Origin: CAZRWH01 sp964603905
GTDB lineage: Bacteria > Patescibacteriota > Gracilibacteria > UBA1369 > UBA12470
Length of the DNA stretch: 59,630 bases
Assembly (NCBI GenBank): GCA_964603905.1
Contig: CAZRWH010000005.1
Location: 1 to 59,630, forward strand
Direction of reading: 5' to 3'
In this document: positions 43,050 through 51,732 of the stretch, piece by piece
Layout: the number at the start of each line of letters is the position of its first letter
Position numbering within the stretch: the stretch's first letter is position 1
Notes under the pieces: generated by a model
The model's input: the letters and a program-made list of their open reading frames with translations, nothing else
Told to the model about the DNA's origin: nothing
Database searches by the model: none
Translations under genes and position numbers: made by a program

Positions 43050-44300
43050 ATGGATGAATTTACCAGGTATATAGGGATCGCGTATAAGGCACTTTTGTCG
43101 AACAAAGTGAGGACTTTGCTTACGACTCTTGGAATTGTGATTGGTTCTGCGATGATGGTGATAGTTTTTTCGATGGGGCATGCAACGGAGGGGATGATAA
43201 CTTCCCAAATCGATGCTTATGGTGCAAATACGATTGTTGTGGAGGTTAAGCCTCCTGGCATTTCTGATACAAGTCCGGCTGCTGCAACCTCTATGGTTGA
43301 AGGGGTGACTATTACGACTCTCAAGGAGTCTGATATGGAGGCTATCTTTGAAATTCCAGGCGTTACTAATGGTTATTCGGCGATTATTGGTCTTGAACGT
43401 GCTGTGTCTCTTTATGATGATCAGGAGTATATGATTCAGGCTACTAGCGCGTCTTTTATCGATATCGACCAAGGTGAGGTTGAGATTGGAAGGTATTTTA
43501 CTCATGATGAAGATCAAGGATTGTCCCGTGTTGCGGTGCTTGGATACGATGTTGCAGATGAGCTTTTTCCAGATATAAATCCGATTGGCCAATCTGTTCG
43601 GATTGGGGAGGTGAATTTTAAAGTTATAGGTGTGATGGAGGAGCTTGGAGTTGTTTTTATGCAAGATATGGATTCTCAAATTTATGTTCCGCTTAACACG
43701 ATGCAGAAATTTGTGATGGGTATTGATTATGTGCCGTATATGTTGATTCAATCTGAGACGGATGAGATGGCGCCTTTGATTAAGGAAGACATCATTACTC
43801 TCTTGGATCAGCGTCACAATATTGCTGATGAAAACAAGCGTGATTTCCGTGTGACTACGATGGAGGAGGCGGCTGAGATAATGAGTGTTGTGACTGGCGC
43901 TTTGTCTCTATTGCTTCTTGTTTTGGCTGCGATTTCGTTGGTTGTTGGAGGTGTGGGAGTGATGAACGTGATGTTTGTAGTTGTTACTGAGAGAACTCGT
44001 GAAATTGGTTTGCGAAAAGCTGTTGGTGCTACAAGTAAGGCTATTTTGACGCAGTTTTTGATTGAGTCGATTATGGTTACTGTTGTTGGAGGATTGATTG
44101 GTGTTTTGGCTGGGCTTGGGTTTGTTTGGTTGGCAGTTATTGGTGCGCAGGCTGGTGGTATTGAAATAGAGTTCTTTATACCTGTTGGAGGAATAGTATT
44201 GGCGCTTTGTGCCGCGGTTGTTGAGGGTATTGCTTTTGGAGTTTATCCTGCACGAAAAGCGGCTTCTTTGAATGCGATTGAAAGTTTGAGATTTGAATAA
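43050..44300 (+). CDS. Second MacB-like ABC permease
   Basis: A 416-residue paralogue of the permease at 37033, with the same topology: an N-terminal helix in LSNKVRTLLTTLGIVIGSAMMVIVFSMG, a periplasmic domain, then three TM helices with ERTREIGLRKAVGATSKAILTQFLIESI and PARKAASLNAIESLRFE at the end. No ATPase gene is adjacent; it probably shares the one at 36332. The leader TTAAACCTAAAAATG is the A-rich type. Confidence 0.94.
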   Translation: MDEFTRYIGIAYKALLSNKVRTLLTTLGIVIGSAMMVIVFSMGHATEGMITSQIDAYGANTIVVEVKPPGISDTSPAAATSMVEGVTITTLKESDMEAIFEIPGVTNGYSAIIGLERAVSLYDDQEYMIQATSASFIDIDQGEVEIGRYFTHDEDQGLSRVAVLGYDVADELFPDINPIGQSVRIGEVNFKVIGVMEELGVVFMQDMDSQIYVPLNTMQKFVMGIDYVPYMLIQSETDEMAPLIKEDIITLLDQRHNIADENKRDFRVTTMEEAAEIMSVVTGALSLLLLVLAAISLVVGGVGVMNVMFVVVTERTREIGLRKAVGATSKAILTQFLIESIMVTVVGGLIGVLAGLGFVWLAVIGAQAGGIEIEFFIPVGGIVLALCAAVVEGIAFGVYPARKAASLNAIESLRFE

Positions 44301-44335
44301 TTAGTGAGTAGATTGCAAAGGGCAGAGAGCAGAGG
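44301..44335. repeat. Heptameric degenerate tandem array
   Basis: Five units that change type along the array (TTAGTGA to GCAGAGA). It starts 1 bp after the permease stop. Confidence 0.85.
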
Positions 44336-44364
44336 GGGCCGGCTCCCTTTTTACAGGTAAAGAC

Positions 44365-44380
44365 CTGGTCCCGGGACCAG
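44365..44380. repeat. Perfect 16-bp palindrome
   Basis: CTGGTCCCGGGACCAG, followed by AATTG as in the hairpin-1/linker junction of the two-hairpin modules. It sits between two arrays. Confidence 0.8.
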
Positions 44381-44403
44381 AATTGCAGATCGGATATTGC
44401 CAA

Positions 44404-44445
44404 AAGACAAAAGACATAAGTCTTACGTCATATGTCATATATCAC
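44404..44445. repeat. Heptameric degenerate tandem array
   Basis: Six units (AAGACAT, ATGTCAT type) before the 3' end of the lytic transglycosylase gene. Confidence 0.9.
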
Positions 44446-44452
44446 ACGCCTA

Positions 44453-45583
44453 TCAAAGCATCCTCCCAGCATGTACTAATATAATTTCTTCTGTTCGAGT
44501 TATGGCTGTTGCGCCTCCTAGATCGTGAATTAATTCGCTTTCGAATGAGAAGTTTGCGTAGAATTGATCTCTTGCTTCTTGAGTAGGGAAGTAGATGATT
44601 GTTTCTGGGATTTTGCTTCCTTCAATGTGTGGGTTTAGTTCGCGGAACTTTTCTAGTTCTGTGCTTGATAATCCTGGGTCGTCTATTGTTAATCCGGATG
44701 CTGCGCGTGGGATTTTTATGGTCTTGAATCTTGCTTCTGGGCCGATGTGTTTAGGGTTGAAATTTGGCCATTCTTTTAGGTTCTCTGCGATTATTCGTGT
44801 TCTTGTTCGGTCTGTTTTTCGAGCGATCTCTGTGATGCTCCCTTCTGTAGTTATTTTGAATTCTGTTGGGTTTGGTCTGTCTTTGTAGATTACCGGTGCT
44901 GCGTATCGGTATTGTTCGGTCTCTGGCTCTATTGATTTGAATGAGTCGCGTGCGGCGTAGAATTTGTATAGGTATTCTTTGTGTTCGCCGTCGTTTAAAT
45001 TTTCGATGTATTTGGTGATGTCTCCATTAACTTCTTCGCTTTTGAAGGCTTGTTTTACATATTTTGGGTCTCGATTGTGGCTTAGGATTGCCCAGCCCCA
45101 TCTTTCTTCTTCGTTAGGGATGTTTGGTGGTTCCCACATGTAGGTTGAGTCGTACGCGTCTGAGATTGTGCATGCTACGGCTATGGCTGATTTGATTGGG
45201 TCTTTGCGTTCGTCGATTATTCCTTGGACAACTTTTAGTCCCCAGCTTTCTGCGGTGTTTTCTTCTAGTTGAAATGCTCCTGCTGTTCCGCTGTGTGGGT
45301 TTACGCTATCGATTCTGCATGTTGATTCGACGTATGCAATGTAGACAAGTTCTTCTGGTAGTCCGCGGCTTTTGAAGTAGTCTTTTAATTCTTGGCCGAA
45401 TTCATCTATGAAATTTTGCCAAACTTCTTGTCCGTCGGGCCTCATGTATTCGTTTTTATAGCCTTCGTATTTGTCTGAATTTAGTATGTATCCAGGGGTT
45501 TCTATTGGGGCTTGTTTTTGCTTTTCTAAACCTGTGTCGTCGATGTTTTCTTGGCCTGTGTCTGCTGTTTCAAAACGGTTCAT
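44453..45583 (-). CDS. Lytic transglycosylase-like protein (SLT fold)
   Basis: A 376-residue protein. Residues about 75-210 match the SLT/MltD catalytic domain: YIAYVESTCRIDSVNPHSGTAGAFQL with catalytic Glu86, and GWAILSHNRDPKYV. The C-terminal part (KITTEGSITEIARKTDRTRTRIIAEN, then PETIIYFPTQ) resembles LysM peptidoglycan-binding repeats. No signal peptide or TM anchor is visible at the chosen start or in the immediate upstream frame. This is odd for a wall enzyme and suggests non-classical export or a missed start. It overlaps hflX by 4 bp (45580-45583), so the two are coupled. Confidence 0.85.
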   Translation of the reverse strand: MNRFETADTGQENIDDTGLEKQKQAPIETPGYILNSDKYEGYKNEYMRPDGQEVWQNFIDEFGQELKDYFKSRGLPEELVYIAYVESTCRIDSVNPHSGTAGAFQLEENTAESWGLKVVQGIIDERKDPIKSAIAVACTISDAYDSTYMWEPPNIPNEEERWGWAILSHNRDPKYVKQAFKSEEVNGDITKYIENLNDGEHKEYLYKFYAARDSFKSIEPETEQYRYAAPVIYKDRPNPTEFKITTEGSITEIARKTDRTRTRIIAENLKEWPNFNPKHIGPEARFKTIKIPRAASGLTIDDPGLSSTELEKFRELNPHIEGSKIPETIIYFPTQEARDQFYANFSFESELIHDLGGATAITRTEEIILVHAGRML

Positions 45584-46623
45584 TGGAAGTTTTTGTTAAT
45601 GGCTTGTTTTAGCTCTTCGAATCCTTGTTTTTTGATAGCTGAAATTGGGATCGGATTTAAATGTTTGTATTCGTCTAGGATCTCTTGAGGGTCTTCTAGT
45701 TGGTCTGTTTTGTTAAAGACATAAATTGTTGGTTTCTCCGAGCATTCGAGTTCCAAGAGTATGTTTTTGACTGTGATTATCTTCTCGTCGATTTTTGGGT
45801 CTGATGCGTCTATGACATGAATTAACAGTTCAGATTCTATCACTTCTTCTAGTGTTGTTAGAAATGATTCGAATAGAAGGGGAGGTAGGTCGCTTATGAA
45901 CCCGATCGTGTCTGCGAGCAAGATCGGTTTGGGTAGGCCTTCTATGTAAAGTTCTCCGAGCTTGGTTTCAAGTGTTGCGAAAAGTTTGTCTGCTGCGTAT
46001 GCGTTTTTTTTGTGAGTGATTTGTTTGAGCAAAGTTGTTTTGCCTGAGTTGGTGTATCCAACGAGTGATGCAATCCTGAATCCTTGTTTTGATCTTCTTT
46101 GTCTTTGGTTTGCGTGGATTTTTTGGAATGTTTTTAGCTTCTTTTCGATTGTTTGAATCTGTTTTTTGAGGTGGTGGCGTTTTACTTCTAGGATTTTTTC
46201 TCCTTTTCCGCGGGTTACTGTACCAACTCCACCTTTTTGTTGTGCGTGCCCTGCGTTTTTACCGAATAGGCGAGGGAATTCGTATTTGATGAAAGCCAGT
46301 TTGATTTGAAGTCTGGCTTTTTCTGTTCTTGCGTGTTTTGCGAAGATTTTCAAAATCAGCTCGAATCGATCAAGTACTTCGCAGTCGATCGCGAGTGTTA
46401 GGTGATGGAATTGATTTGGTTTTACAAATCCGTTAATTACAACCATTGTTGCTTTGAGCTCTTTTTGTAGCTGTGCGACTTCTTGCGCTTTCCCTGTTCC
46501 TAGAAACGTTTTTGCAGATGGTCGTCCGCGTTTTTGTATGACTTTCAAAATCGTTATTCCTCCATATGTTTGGACCAGTCTTTCTAGCTCAACAAGGCGT
46601 TCTTCTGCTTCGCTTCTATCCAT
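45580..46623 (-). CDS. hflX: Ribosome-associated GTPase HflX
   Basis: A 347-residue GTPase that splits or rescues stalled ribosomes. The N-terminal HflX domain is visible (LVELERLVQTYGGITILKVIQKRG, TFLGTGKAQEVAQL). G1 is GYTNSGKTT, G3 DTIGF and G4 NKTD. The normal first strand of the domain (QTAIIVDVI in this frame) is encoded upstream of the first ATG at 46623, and that upstream stretch to the stop at 46696 contains no ATG, GTG or TTG. The true start may be a non-canonical codon around 46683, or the sequence has an error there. Length is otherwise slightly short for the family. Confidence 0.92.
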   Translation of the reverse strand: MDRSEAEERLVELERLVQTYGGITILKVIQKRGRPSAKTFLGTGKAQEVAQLQKELKATMVVINGFVKPNQFHHLTLAIDCEVLDRFELILKIFAKHARTEKARLQIKLAFIKYEFPRLFGKNAGHAQQKGGVGTVTRGKGEKILEVKRHHLKKQIQTIEKKLKTFQKIHANQRQRRSKQGFRIASLVGYTNSGKTTLLKQITHKKNAYAADKLFATLETKLGELYIEGLPKPILLADTIGFISDLPPLLFESFLTTLEEVIESELLIHVIDASDPKIDEKIITVKNILLELECSEKPTIYVFNKTDQLEDPQEILDEYKHLNPIPISAIKKQGFEELKQAINKNFQ

Positions 46624-46717
46624 CTCAGGAGGTATGACGTCTACGATGATTGCGGTCTGTTTTTTGAATTTGTCTTTTTGGATTTTGCGAGGGGATTATG
46701 TGTTTTTATTTTAAGTC

Positions 46718-46769
46718 GGCAAGGGGCAAGAGGCAAATCCTATATGTCATATGTCATAAGTCTTATGCC
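46718..46769. repeat. Heptameric degenerate tandem array
   Basis: Seven units that shift from GGCAAGG type to GTCATAT type. It lies immediately upstream of the RuBisCO promoter. Confidence 0.92.
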
Positions 46770-46773
46770 TAGT

Positions 46774-46802
46774 TTGCGAACAGGTTTTTTTGATGGTATA
46801 AT
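46774..46802 (+). promoter_or_regulatory. Sigma-70-like promoter of the RuBisCO gene
   Basis: TTGCGA (46774-46779), 17-bp spacer, TATAAT (46797-46802). The roughly 23-nt leader contains AGGAG too far from the ATG to act as a Shine-Dalgarno site, then TAACCAAAAACAAAAATG. Confidence 0.82.
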
Positions 46803-46831
46803 AACAGGAGTAAATTTAACCAAAAACAAAA

Positions 46832-48148
46832 ATGCAAAAAGAGTATATTAATTTTGATCTCGATCCTTACAAAGACGGCAAATATATGATCGTCGTTTTT
46901 CATATGGTGCCGCAGGAAGGGCACACGCTAGTTGGTGAGGCTTCTGAGGTGGCTGCTGAATCTAGTACAGGTTCTAACTTGAGGGTTGGAACTGCTACAG
47001 ATTTTTCGGACGATTTGAATGCTATTGTTTACAAAGTTGATGAGGACAAGAATCTTGTTTGGATTGCTTATCCTTGGAGGATCTTCGATCGAGGAGGGAA
47101 TGTCCAAAATGTTCTGACTTATGTTGCCGGAAATGTTTATGGAATGTCGACGCTAAAAGCTCTCAAGGCTATTGATTGTTGGTTTCCAAAAGAGATGCTC
47201 GATCAGTTCGATGGGCCTTCGACAACGATTCAAGATATGAAAGCTTATCTTGGAATCAAGGATCGTCCGGTTCTTGGAACGATTGTTAAGCCAAAGATCG
47301 GATTGAAGCCTGCAGAATTTGCAGAGGTTTGTTATCAGTTCTGGAGTGGCGGAGGAGACTTCGTTAAATTTGATGAGCCTCAAGCTGATCAAGACTTCTG
47401 TCCTATGAAAGAAGTTGTTGATGAAATTCGTAAAGCGATGGATCGTGCTGAAGAGGAGACTGGAGATACGAAAGTGATGTCTTTCAATATTTCTGCTCCG
47501 GATTTTGCGATGATGAAGGAACGTGCTGAGTACATCAAATCTGTTATGAAGCCTGGAAGTTATGCTTTCTTGGTTGATGGCATCACTGCTGGTTGGACAG
47601 CTGTTCAAACAGCTCGTCGAGAGTGGCCTGAAGTTTTTATCCACTTCCATCGTGCAGGACATGGAGCTATGACACGCGAAGAAAATGTGTTTGGTTATAG
47701 TGTTCCATTTATGACTAAATTCGGACGTTTGTCTGGGTCTTCCGGTATGCACACAGGTACTGCAGGTATCGGAAAGATGGCAGGGACTGTCAAAGAAGAT
47801 ATTACTGCCGCTCATGCAGCTTTATTCCCAAAATCTGAAGGAGATTTCTTTGATCAAGACTGGCATGACATCAAAGGTACTTGTCCAATTGCTTCTGGAG
47901 GATTGAATCCTGTTCTTCTAAAACCTTATGCTGATGCTGTTGGTACAACCGACTTCATTACAACTATGGGAGGAGGAGTTCATTCTCATCCTGGCGGAAC
48001 CAAAAAAGGAGCGACAGCTCTTCGCCAAGCTTGTGATGCGTGGGTCAAAGGTATCGATATCCAGGAGTATGCAAAAGATCATGAGGAATTGGCGCAAGCG
48101 ATTGAGTTTTATACGGAGAAGATTCCGTACACGAAAAAGTACTTGTAG
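46832..48148 (+). CDS. Ribulose-bisphosphate carboxylase, form II/III-like large subunit
   Basis: A 438-residue RuBisCO that fixes CO2 onto ribulose-1,5-bisphosphate to give two 3-phosphoglycerates. All key residues are present: catalytic Lys153 and Lys155 (IVKPKIG), the carbamate Lys179 with metal ligands Asp181 and Glu182 (FVKFDEPQADQ), His273 in HFHRAGHGA, loop-6 Lys315 in HTGTAGIGKM, and the phosphate-binding SGG and GGG motifs near 355 and 380. Sequence style and length fit the II/III group found in Peregrinibacteria and methanogens. No phosphoribulokinase, AMP phosphorylase or ribose-bisphosphate isomerase is in the window. In that group RuBisCO usually serves nucleotide salvage. The TAG stop is part of a tandem array. 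Confidence 0.96.
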   Translation: MQKEYINFDLDPYKDGKYMIVVFHMVPQEGHTLVGEASEVAAESSTGSNLRVGTATDFSDDLNAIVYKVDEDKNLVWIAYPWRIFDRGGNVQNVLTYVAGNVYGMSTLKALKAIDCWFPKEMLDQFDGPSTTIQDMKAYLGIKDRPVLGTIVKPKIGLKPAEFAEVCYQFWSGGGDFVKFDEPQADQDFCPMKEVVDEIRKAMDRAEEETGDTKVMSFNISAPDFAMMKERAEYIKSVMKPGSYAFLVDGITAGWTAVQTARREWPEVFIHFHRAGHGAMTREENVFGYSVPFMTKFGRLSGSSGMHTGTAGIGKMAGTVKEDITAAHAALFPKSEGDFFDQDWHDIKGTCPIASGGLNPVLLKPYADAVGTTDFITTMGGGVHSHPGGTKKGATALRQACDAWVKGIDIQEYAKDHEELAQAIEFYTEKIPYTKKYL

Positions 48149-48192
48149 TTGTAGTTGTGGTTGTAGTCTTGGAGCCTGCCTGCCGGCAGGCA
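48144..48192. repeat. GTAGTT tandem array plus 16-bp palindrome
   Basis: TTGTAG units (48144-48170) supply the RuBisCO stop and end in GTCTTGG. The perfect palindrome TGCCTGCCGGCAGGCA follows at 48177-48192. Confidence 0.88.
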
Positions 48193-48253
48193 CTGCTGAT
48201 ACTCTCTCAATGATTAGTCAAATACAGTTGTTTTTGTAGGTTTTGCTATCTGC

Positions 48254-49189
48254 TTAAAGCGGACTTGGTGTTCCGGACTGAGGTTCAGTGTCGGTTCCTT
48301 TGATATGCAAGTCTGGATAATCAGGGCTGTATTTGCTTGCGTTTCTTGGGCACTCTGGTTGTACTGATAGCCATTCTGTTGGAGTTGGTGCAATGTAATT
48401 TGTTTCGTCTCCGTCCCATATTTTGAATTGACCTTCTTCTATTGTTGCAAGCCATACTGCGTTTTGGAATCGTTCTCCGGATCTATCTGGGCAATCGATA
48501 GTTCTTTCTTTCCATAGGCACTCTGCGAAGTGCATAGTTCCGATGTATGGGTTGATAGACATTCCTCGTCTATATCTTATGTGCTGGCATTCATCTATAG
48601 GTCCTTCTTCCAAGATCCTTAGGTCGTGTTTAATGTCGTTTGCAAGTAGAAGTTTGCGCATTGCAGTTTTGTATTGTCCTTGTTCTGCTGCTATTGCGGC
48701 TCTATATTCTTCTTCTAAAAATTGTGTTGATAATCCTTTCAATTCTTTGAAGCTTTTTGCTGCAAGAATTTGGTCTATTTGTTCTTGGCTTGGGTTGGCG
48801 AATTTGATTTTTGCATCATTGAGGACTGTGTAGATTACAAAGTCTCCATTGCTGTCGTCTAGAGTTTCTATGCTTGTTCCGTCGTCTAGAATGTTTATCT
48901 GCTTTTCTCCTCTTTTCATAGGGAATGTTCCTTCTGGGACATGTGGTCCTGTGATGGGGTGCATTATTGGGTTCCTTGTCGGCAGTTCATTACTTGATGT
49001 GTATGCTCTTCTGGCTGGTTCGGTTTTTGGCTCAATTTTTGTGGCTTCTAATGATTTTTCGTCAGCTTTTATTGCTTGAGGCTGGTTGCATGCAATTTGC
49101 TGTGCTGTTGTTGCAGTCGTTGCTAGTACTAATAATGCTGCTGTTACTTTTGAAGAACACTGGATTCTGTTTTGCAGTTTTTCGCTCAT
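48254..49189 (-). CDS. Hypothetical exported protein
   Basis: A 311-residue protein with a signal-like N-terminus (SSKVTAALLVLATTATTAQQIAC). The Cys at the end could be lipidated, although Gln at -3 is atypical for a lipobox. A polar region and a helical segment (QEQIDQILAAKSFKELKGLSTQFLEEEYRAAIAAEQG) follow, and then a Cys-containing domain. No family is recognised. The ATG at 49189 is chosen because it has the A-rich leader AAACAAAAAAACAATATG; the longer frame to 49240 lacks one. Confidence 0.6.
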   Translation of the reverse strand: MSEKLQNRIQCSSKVTAALLVLATTATTAQQIACNQPQAIKADEKSLEATKIEPKTEPARRAYTSSNELPTRNPIMHPITGPHVPEGTFPMKRGEKQINILDDGTSIETLDDSNGDFVIYTVLNDAKIKFANPSQEQIDQILAAKSFKELKGLSTQFLEEEYRAAIAAEQGQYKTAMRKLLLANDIKHDLRILEEGPIDECQHIRYRRGMSINPYIGTMHFAECLWKERTIDCPDRSGERFQNAVWLATIEEGQFKIWDGDETNYIAPTPTEWLSVQPECPRNASKYSPDYPDLHIKGTDTEPQSGTPSPL

Positions 49190-49357
49190 ATTGTTTTTTT
49201 GTTTAAATCCTAGGTTACTATTATGCAATTTCTTCAGCAAAAGTCACGTTTTCTCCCCTGATTTTTCGTGACAATTTATTGGTAATGTTGTGTCATCTGT
49301 CCTAGCCTTGACAAACCCCCGCTTTTCCCGCAAAATGCGCTTCTGTCAAAAAGTTAA

Positions 49358-51583
49358 ATGTCTACTTTAAACCGATATACAACTTCAGAAGTTCAAGATC
49401 TCTTTGAGGAGCGGCCTGTGCCTGCGTCTCTTTCTGATCAAGAGCTGTTTTTTTTGGTTAGAAATCAAAGAATCTTTGGTGATATTCCAGGTTGGAAGCC
49501 TTATATGGACGAGTTGCGCGGTAGAGTAGAAAAATATAATCAGGAGGCGGATGATGAGAAGACTCCGTATCCTCTTAGAAATATTCCTGAGGGTATTGAG
49601 AGAGATTTGGTTTTGATGAGTATCAAAGATTATGATGATTCGTTTCTTTGTCCTGGAGCTTGTGAATGGTGTGGACGTAATGCACCTATTGGGTCTGTTG
49701 ATCAGGCTGTTTTGATGCCTCTTGCTCAGCAGAATCATTTTTTGGATGAAAGAGTTGAGATTGTGAGGCGAATTGCTAATGGACATGAGTGGACGGATAA
49801 ATTTGTTCGTGGAAGTGTGCATTGTTTGAGTCCTTGGTATATGGGTGATCCGATGACTCATCCTGATGTGATGCAGAGAACTGCTGAATGGCATAAGAAA
49901 TATGGAAAGTTGCCTCGTGTTCTTCTGACGTCTTTGCCAAAGGGGACTGAGGATAGAGTTAGAGAGTTTGTTAAAGTTATTGCTGATCAGGAGCGTATTG
50001 ATGGAGCAATTGGTCCTAAAATTGTTGGTTTGATGAAGCGAATGTCTCTTGCCTCGAAAGATATTTTGTATTATTTGGAGAAGCTTTATCCGCAGAAAGT
50101 TGAAGAGGTCTCTTCCCAAATTAGAACCGTTAATGGGTTTGTTAATCTTTTTGAAAAGGCAGATTATATGATGGCGGTTGGTGTTCTTGCGAAATATTTG
50201 ATTGAGATGAAAGAATCGCCTTTTGCTGAAAGGAGAGAAAAGCTTTGTAATCCTTTGCATATTTATGGTTCTGGCATGTTTGGGGACTTGAACGATGCTC
50301 TTAAATATTTTGATTTGGGGGATATGGCAAGTTTTGCAAGCAATAAGAAGGCGCGTGAACTTGTTCGTTTCTTTTATGACAACATGTATTTGTTTGCTTT
50401 TTTTGAGGCTTCATCTGTTGCATTTGATTTAAACGATATGAAGAAGATTATTGCTGATTCTGAAGAACTTGTGCGTGAGCTTTCAGATCAAGATGTTGGT
50501 GAGATGGATATTTTTGACAACTCGATTGAAGATTTGATGAAATCTTATTTGCAAAAATTTATCCCAAGTTATGGGAGTGATATTTTTGAGGTTCCTGAAC
50601 TGTGGGAGTACTTCATGGTTAGTGAGACTGCACAAAATTCGGATTTTCTTGCTCGCTTGGAAAAAGAGCATGGAATTGATTTGTCTGCCGGTATTCGTGA
50701 TGCGAATCCTAACTGGGAACCTGCGCATCTTGGTATCCATTTCTTTGGGAATGAACCTAATGATTTGAGAGGTGGTTTTGGTGTAAGTGTTAAGCATGGA
50801 ATGGTGATGACGCCTGTTGGGCTTATGAATGTTATTGATAGGGTAGAAGGGACTTATGATTATCAGTGTGGTCGTATTGAAGTTCCGTATGTTGGCTTGA
50901 AAGAAGAAGGAGTTCCTCTGTTGTCTCCAGGTGAGTCTCTAGCTTCGATTTTGGGGAATGTAATTGTCTTAGCAGGAGCGCAAGTGCAGAAGACTGGTCT
51001 TAGAGATACTGTTGCTATATATGATGGGAAGAGAGTTCGTNNNNNNNNNNNNNNNNNNNNNNNNNNNNNNNNNNNNNNNNNNNNNNNNNNNNNNNNNNNN
51101 NNNNNNNNNNNNNNNNNNNNNNNNNNNNNNNNNNNNNNNNCTGATCTAATTCGTACGGCGGTTTGTTCTTATGTAGGACTTCGAGATACTGATCCTAGGG
51201 TTCGTGCCAAGATTGCTGGAATTGCTAATGATATGGGGATTTCGTGGAGGGTTATAATAATGGACTCCTTGCATCATGGGATGGAGGCTCAGAAGAGTAA
51301 TATTGTGCTTGTTCATGAGTTTTTTGAAGCTGATGCGATAGCCAATGCTGAGGCGCCTGAATCTGAAAAGGAAGACTATCGCAAAGATCTTATTGGTGAT
51401 GCTGAAGAGCCTTTTGCTGCCAAGATTAATGAACGGGGTGATCAGTTAGTGGCTCAGTTTTATTCTGATCTAGCTTCTGGGGTTGAAGATATGTTGAATA
51501 GCATGCCTGTTTTGGGTCGGTACCTGATGGAGAAGGAAAATGCTGAGGCGGTTGCTGTGAGGTTGTTGAGGAGGTTTATTTGA
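49358..51583 (+). CDS. Radical-SAM-like protein (CxxxCxxC), interrupted by gap
   Basis: At least 741 residues as printed (including 34 unknown). Cys98, Cys102 and Cys105 in CPGACEWCG form a radical-SAM-type CxxxCxxC motif. YMGDPMTHPDVM about 60 residues later resembles the SAM-binding GGEP-plus-HPD segment. A large helical middle region and a C-terminal domain (ending LGRYLMEKENAEAVAVRLLRRFI) have no family I recognise. If it is a radical SAM enzyme its substrate is unknown; the overall length is unusual. The N gap at 51041-51140 keeps the frame. A possible promoter TTGACA (49308) lies 45 bp upstream. Confidence 0.7.
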   Translation: MSTLNRYTTSEVQDLFEERPVPASLSDQELFFLVRNQRIFGDIPGWKPYMDELRGRVEKYNQEADDEKTPYPLRNIPEGIERDLVLMSIKDYDDSFLCPGACEWCGRNAPIGSVDQAVLMPLAQQNHFLDERVEIVRRIANGHEWTDKFVRGSVHCLSPWYMGDPMTHPDVMQRTAEWHKKYGKLPRVLLTSLPKGTEDRVREFVKVIADQERIDGAIGPKIVGLMKRMSLASKDILYYLEKLYPQKVEEVSSQIRTVNGFVNLFEKADYMMAVGVLAKYLIEMKESPFAERREKLCNPLHIYGSGMFGDLNDALKYFDLGDMASFASNKKARELVRFFYDNMYLFAFFEASSVAFDLNDMKKIIADSEELVRELSDQDVGEMDIFDNSIEDLMKSYLQKFIPSYGSDIFEVPELWEYFMVSETAQNSDFLARLEKEHGIDLSAGIRDANPNWEPAHLGIHFFGNEPNDLRGGFGVSVKHGMVMTPVGLMNVIDRVEGTYDYQCGRIEVPYVGLKEEGVPLLSPGESLASILGNVIVLAGAQVQKTGLRDTVAIYDGKRVRXXXXXXXXXXXXXXXXXXXXXXXXXXXXXXXXXXDLIRTAVCSYVGLRDTDPRVRAKIAGIANDMGISWRVIIMDSLHHGMEAQKSNIVLVHEFFEADAIANAEAPESEKEDYRKDLIGDAEEPFAAKINERGDQLVAQFYSDLASGVEDMLNSMPVLGRYLMEKENAEAVAVRLLRRFI
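51041..51140. other. Assembly gap, 100 N
   Basis: Lies inside the radical-SAM-like gene. The flanks are not duplicated and both sides are open in the same frame. Confidence 0.9.
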
Positions 51584-51625
51584 TTAGTGGATAGTGGATA
51601 GTGGATAGTGAACAGTGGACAGTGG
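51584..51625. repeat. Heptameric degenerate tandem array
   Basis: Six perfect-length 7-bp units (ATAGTGG, ACAGTGG type) begin at the base after the TGA stop of the radical-SAM-like gene. Confidence 0.95.
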
Positions 51626-51677
51626 GGGAGGTGTTTATGTGCAGGTTGATGCAAAGCTATTGAACCATTACAAGGGG

Positions 51678-51705
51678 TTGACTTTTGTCAAAAAACCTGT
51701 AGAAT
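51678..51705 (+). promoter_or_regulatory. Sigma-70-like promoter
   Basis: TTGACT (51678-51683), 16-bp spacer, TAGAAT (51700-51705). It precedes the hypothetical gene at 51733. Confidence 0.7.
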
Positions 51706-51732
51706 ATCAATTCTTATAATTAATTTTGTATT

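Noticed and set aside
47918..48193. 91-codon minus-strand frame over the RuBisCO 3' end
   Set aside because: It is antisense to RuBisCO and begins in the palindrome and array. Its N-terminus MPAGRQA is simply the palindrome translated.
8176..51583. Alternative genetic code (TGA as Gly, as in Gracilibacteria)
   Set aside because: TGA terminates genes at 8176-8178 and 51581-51583, and conserved proteins are full length under the standard code.
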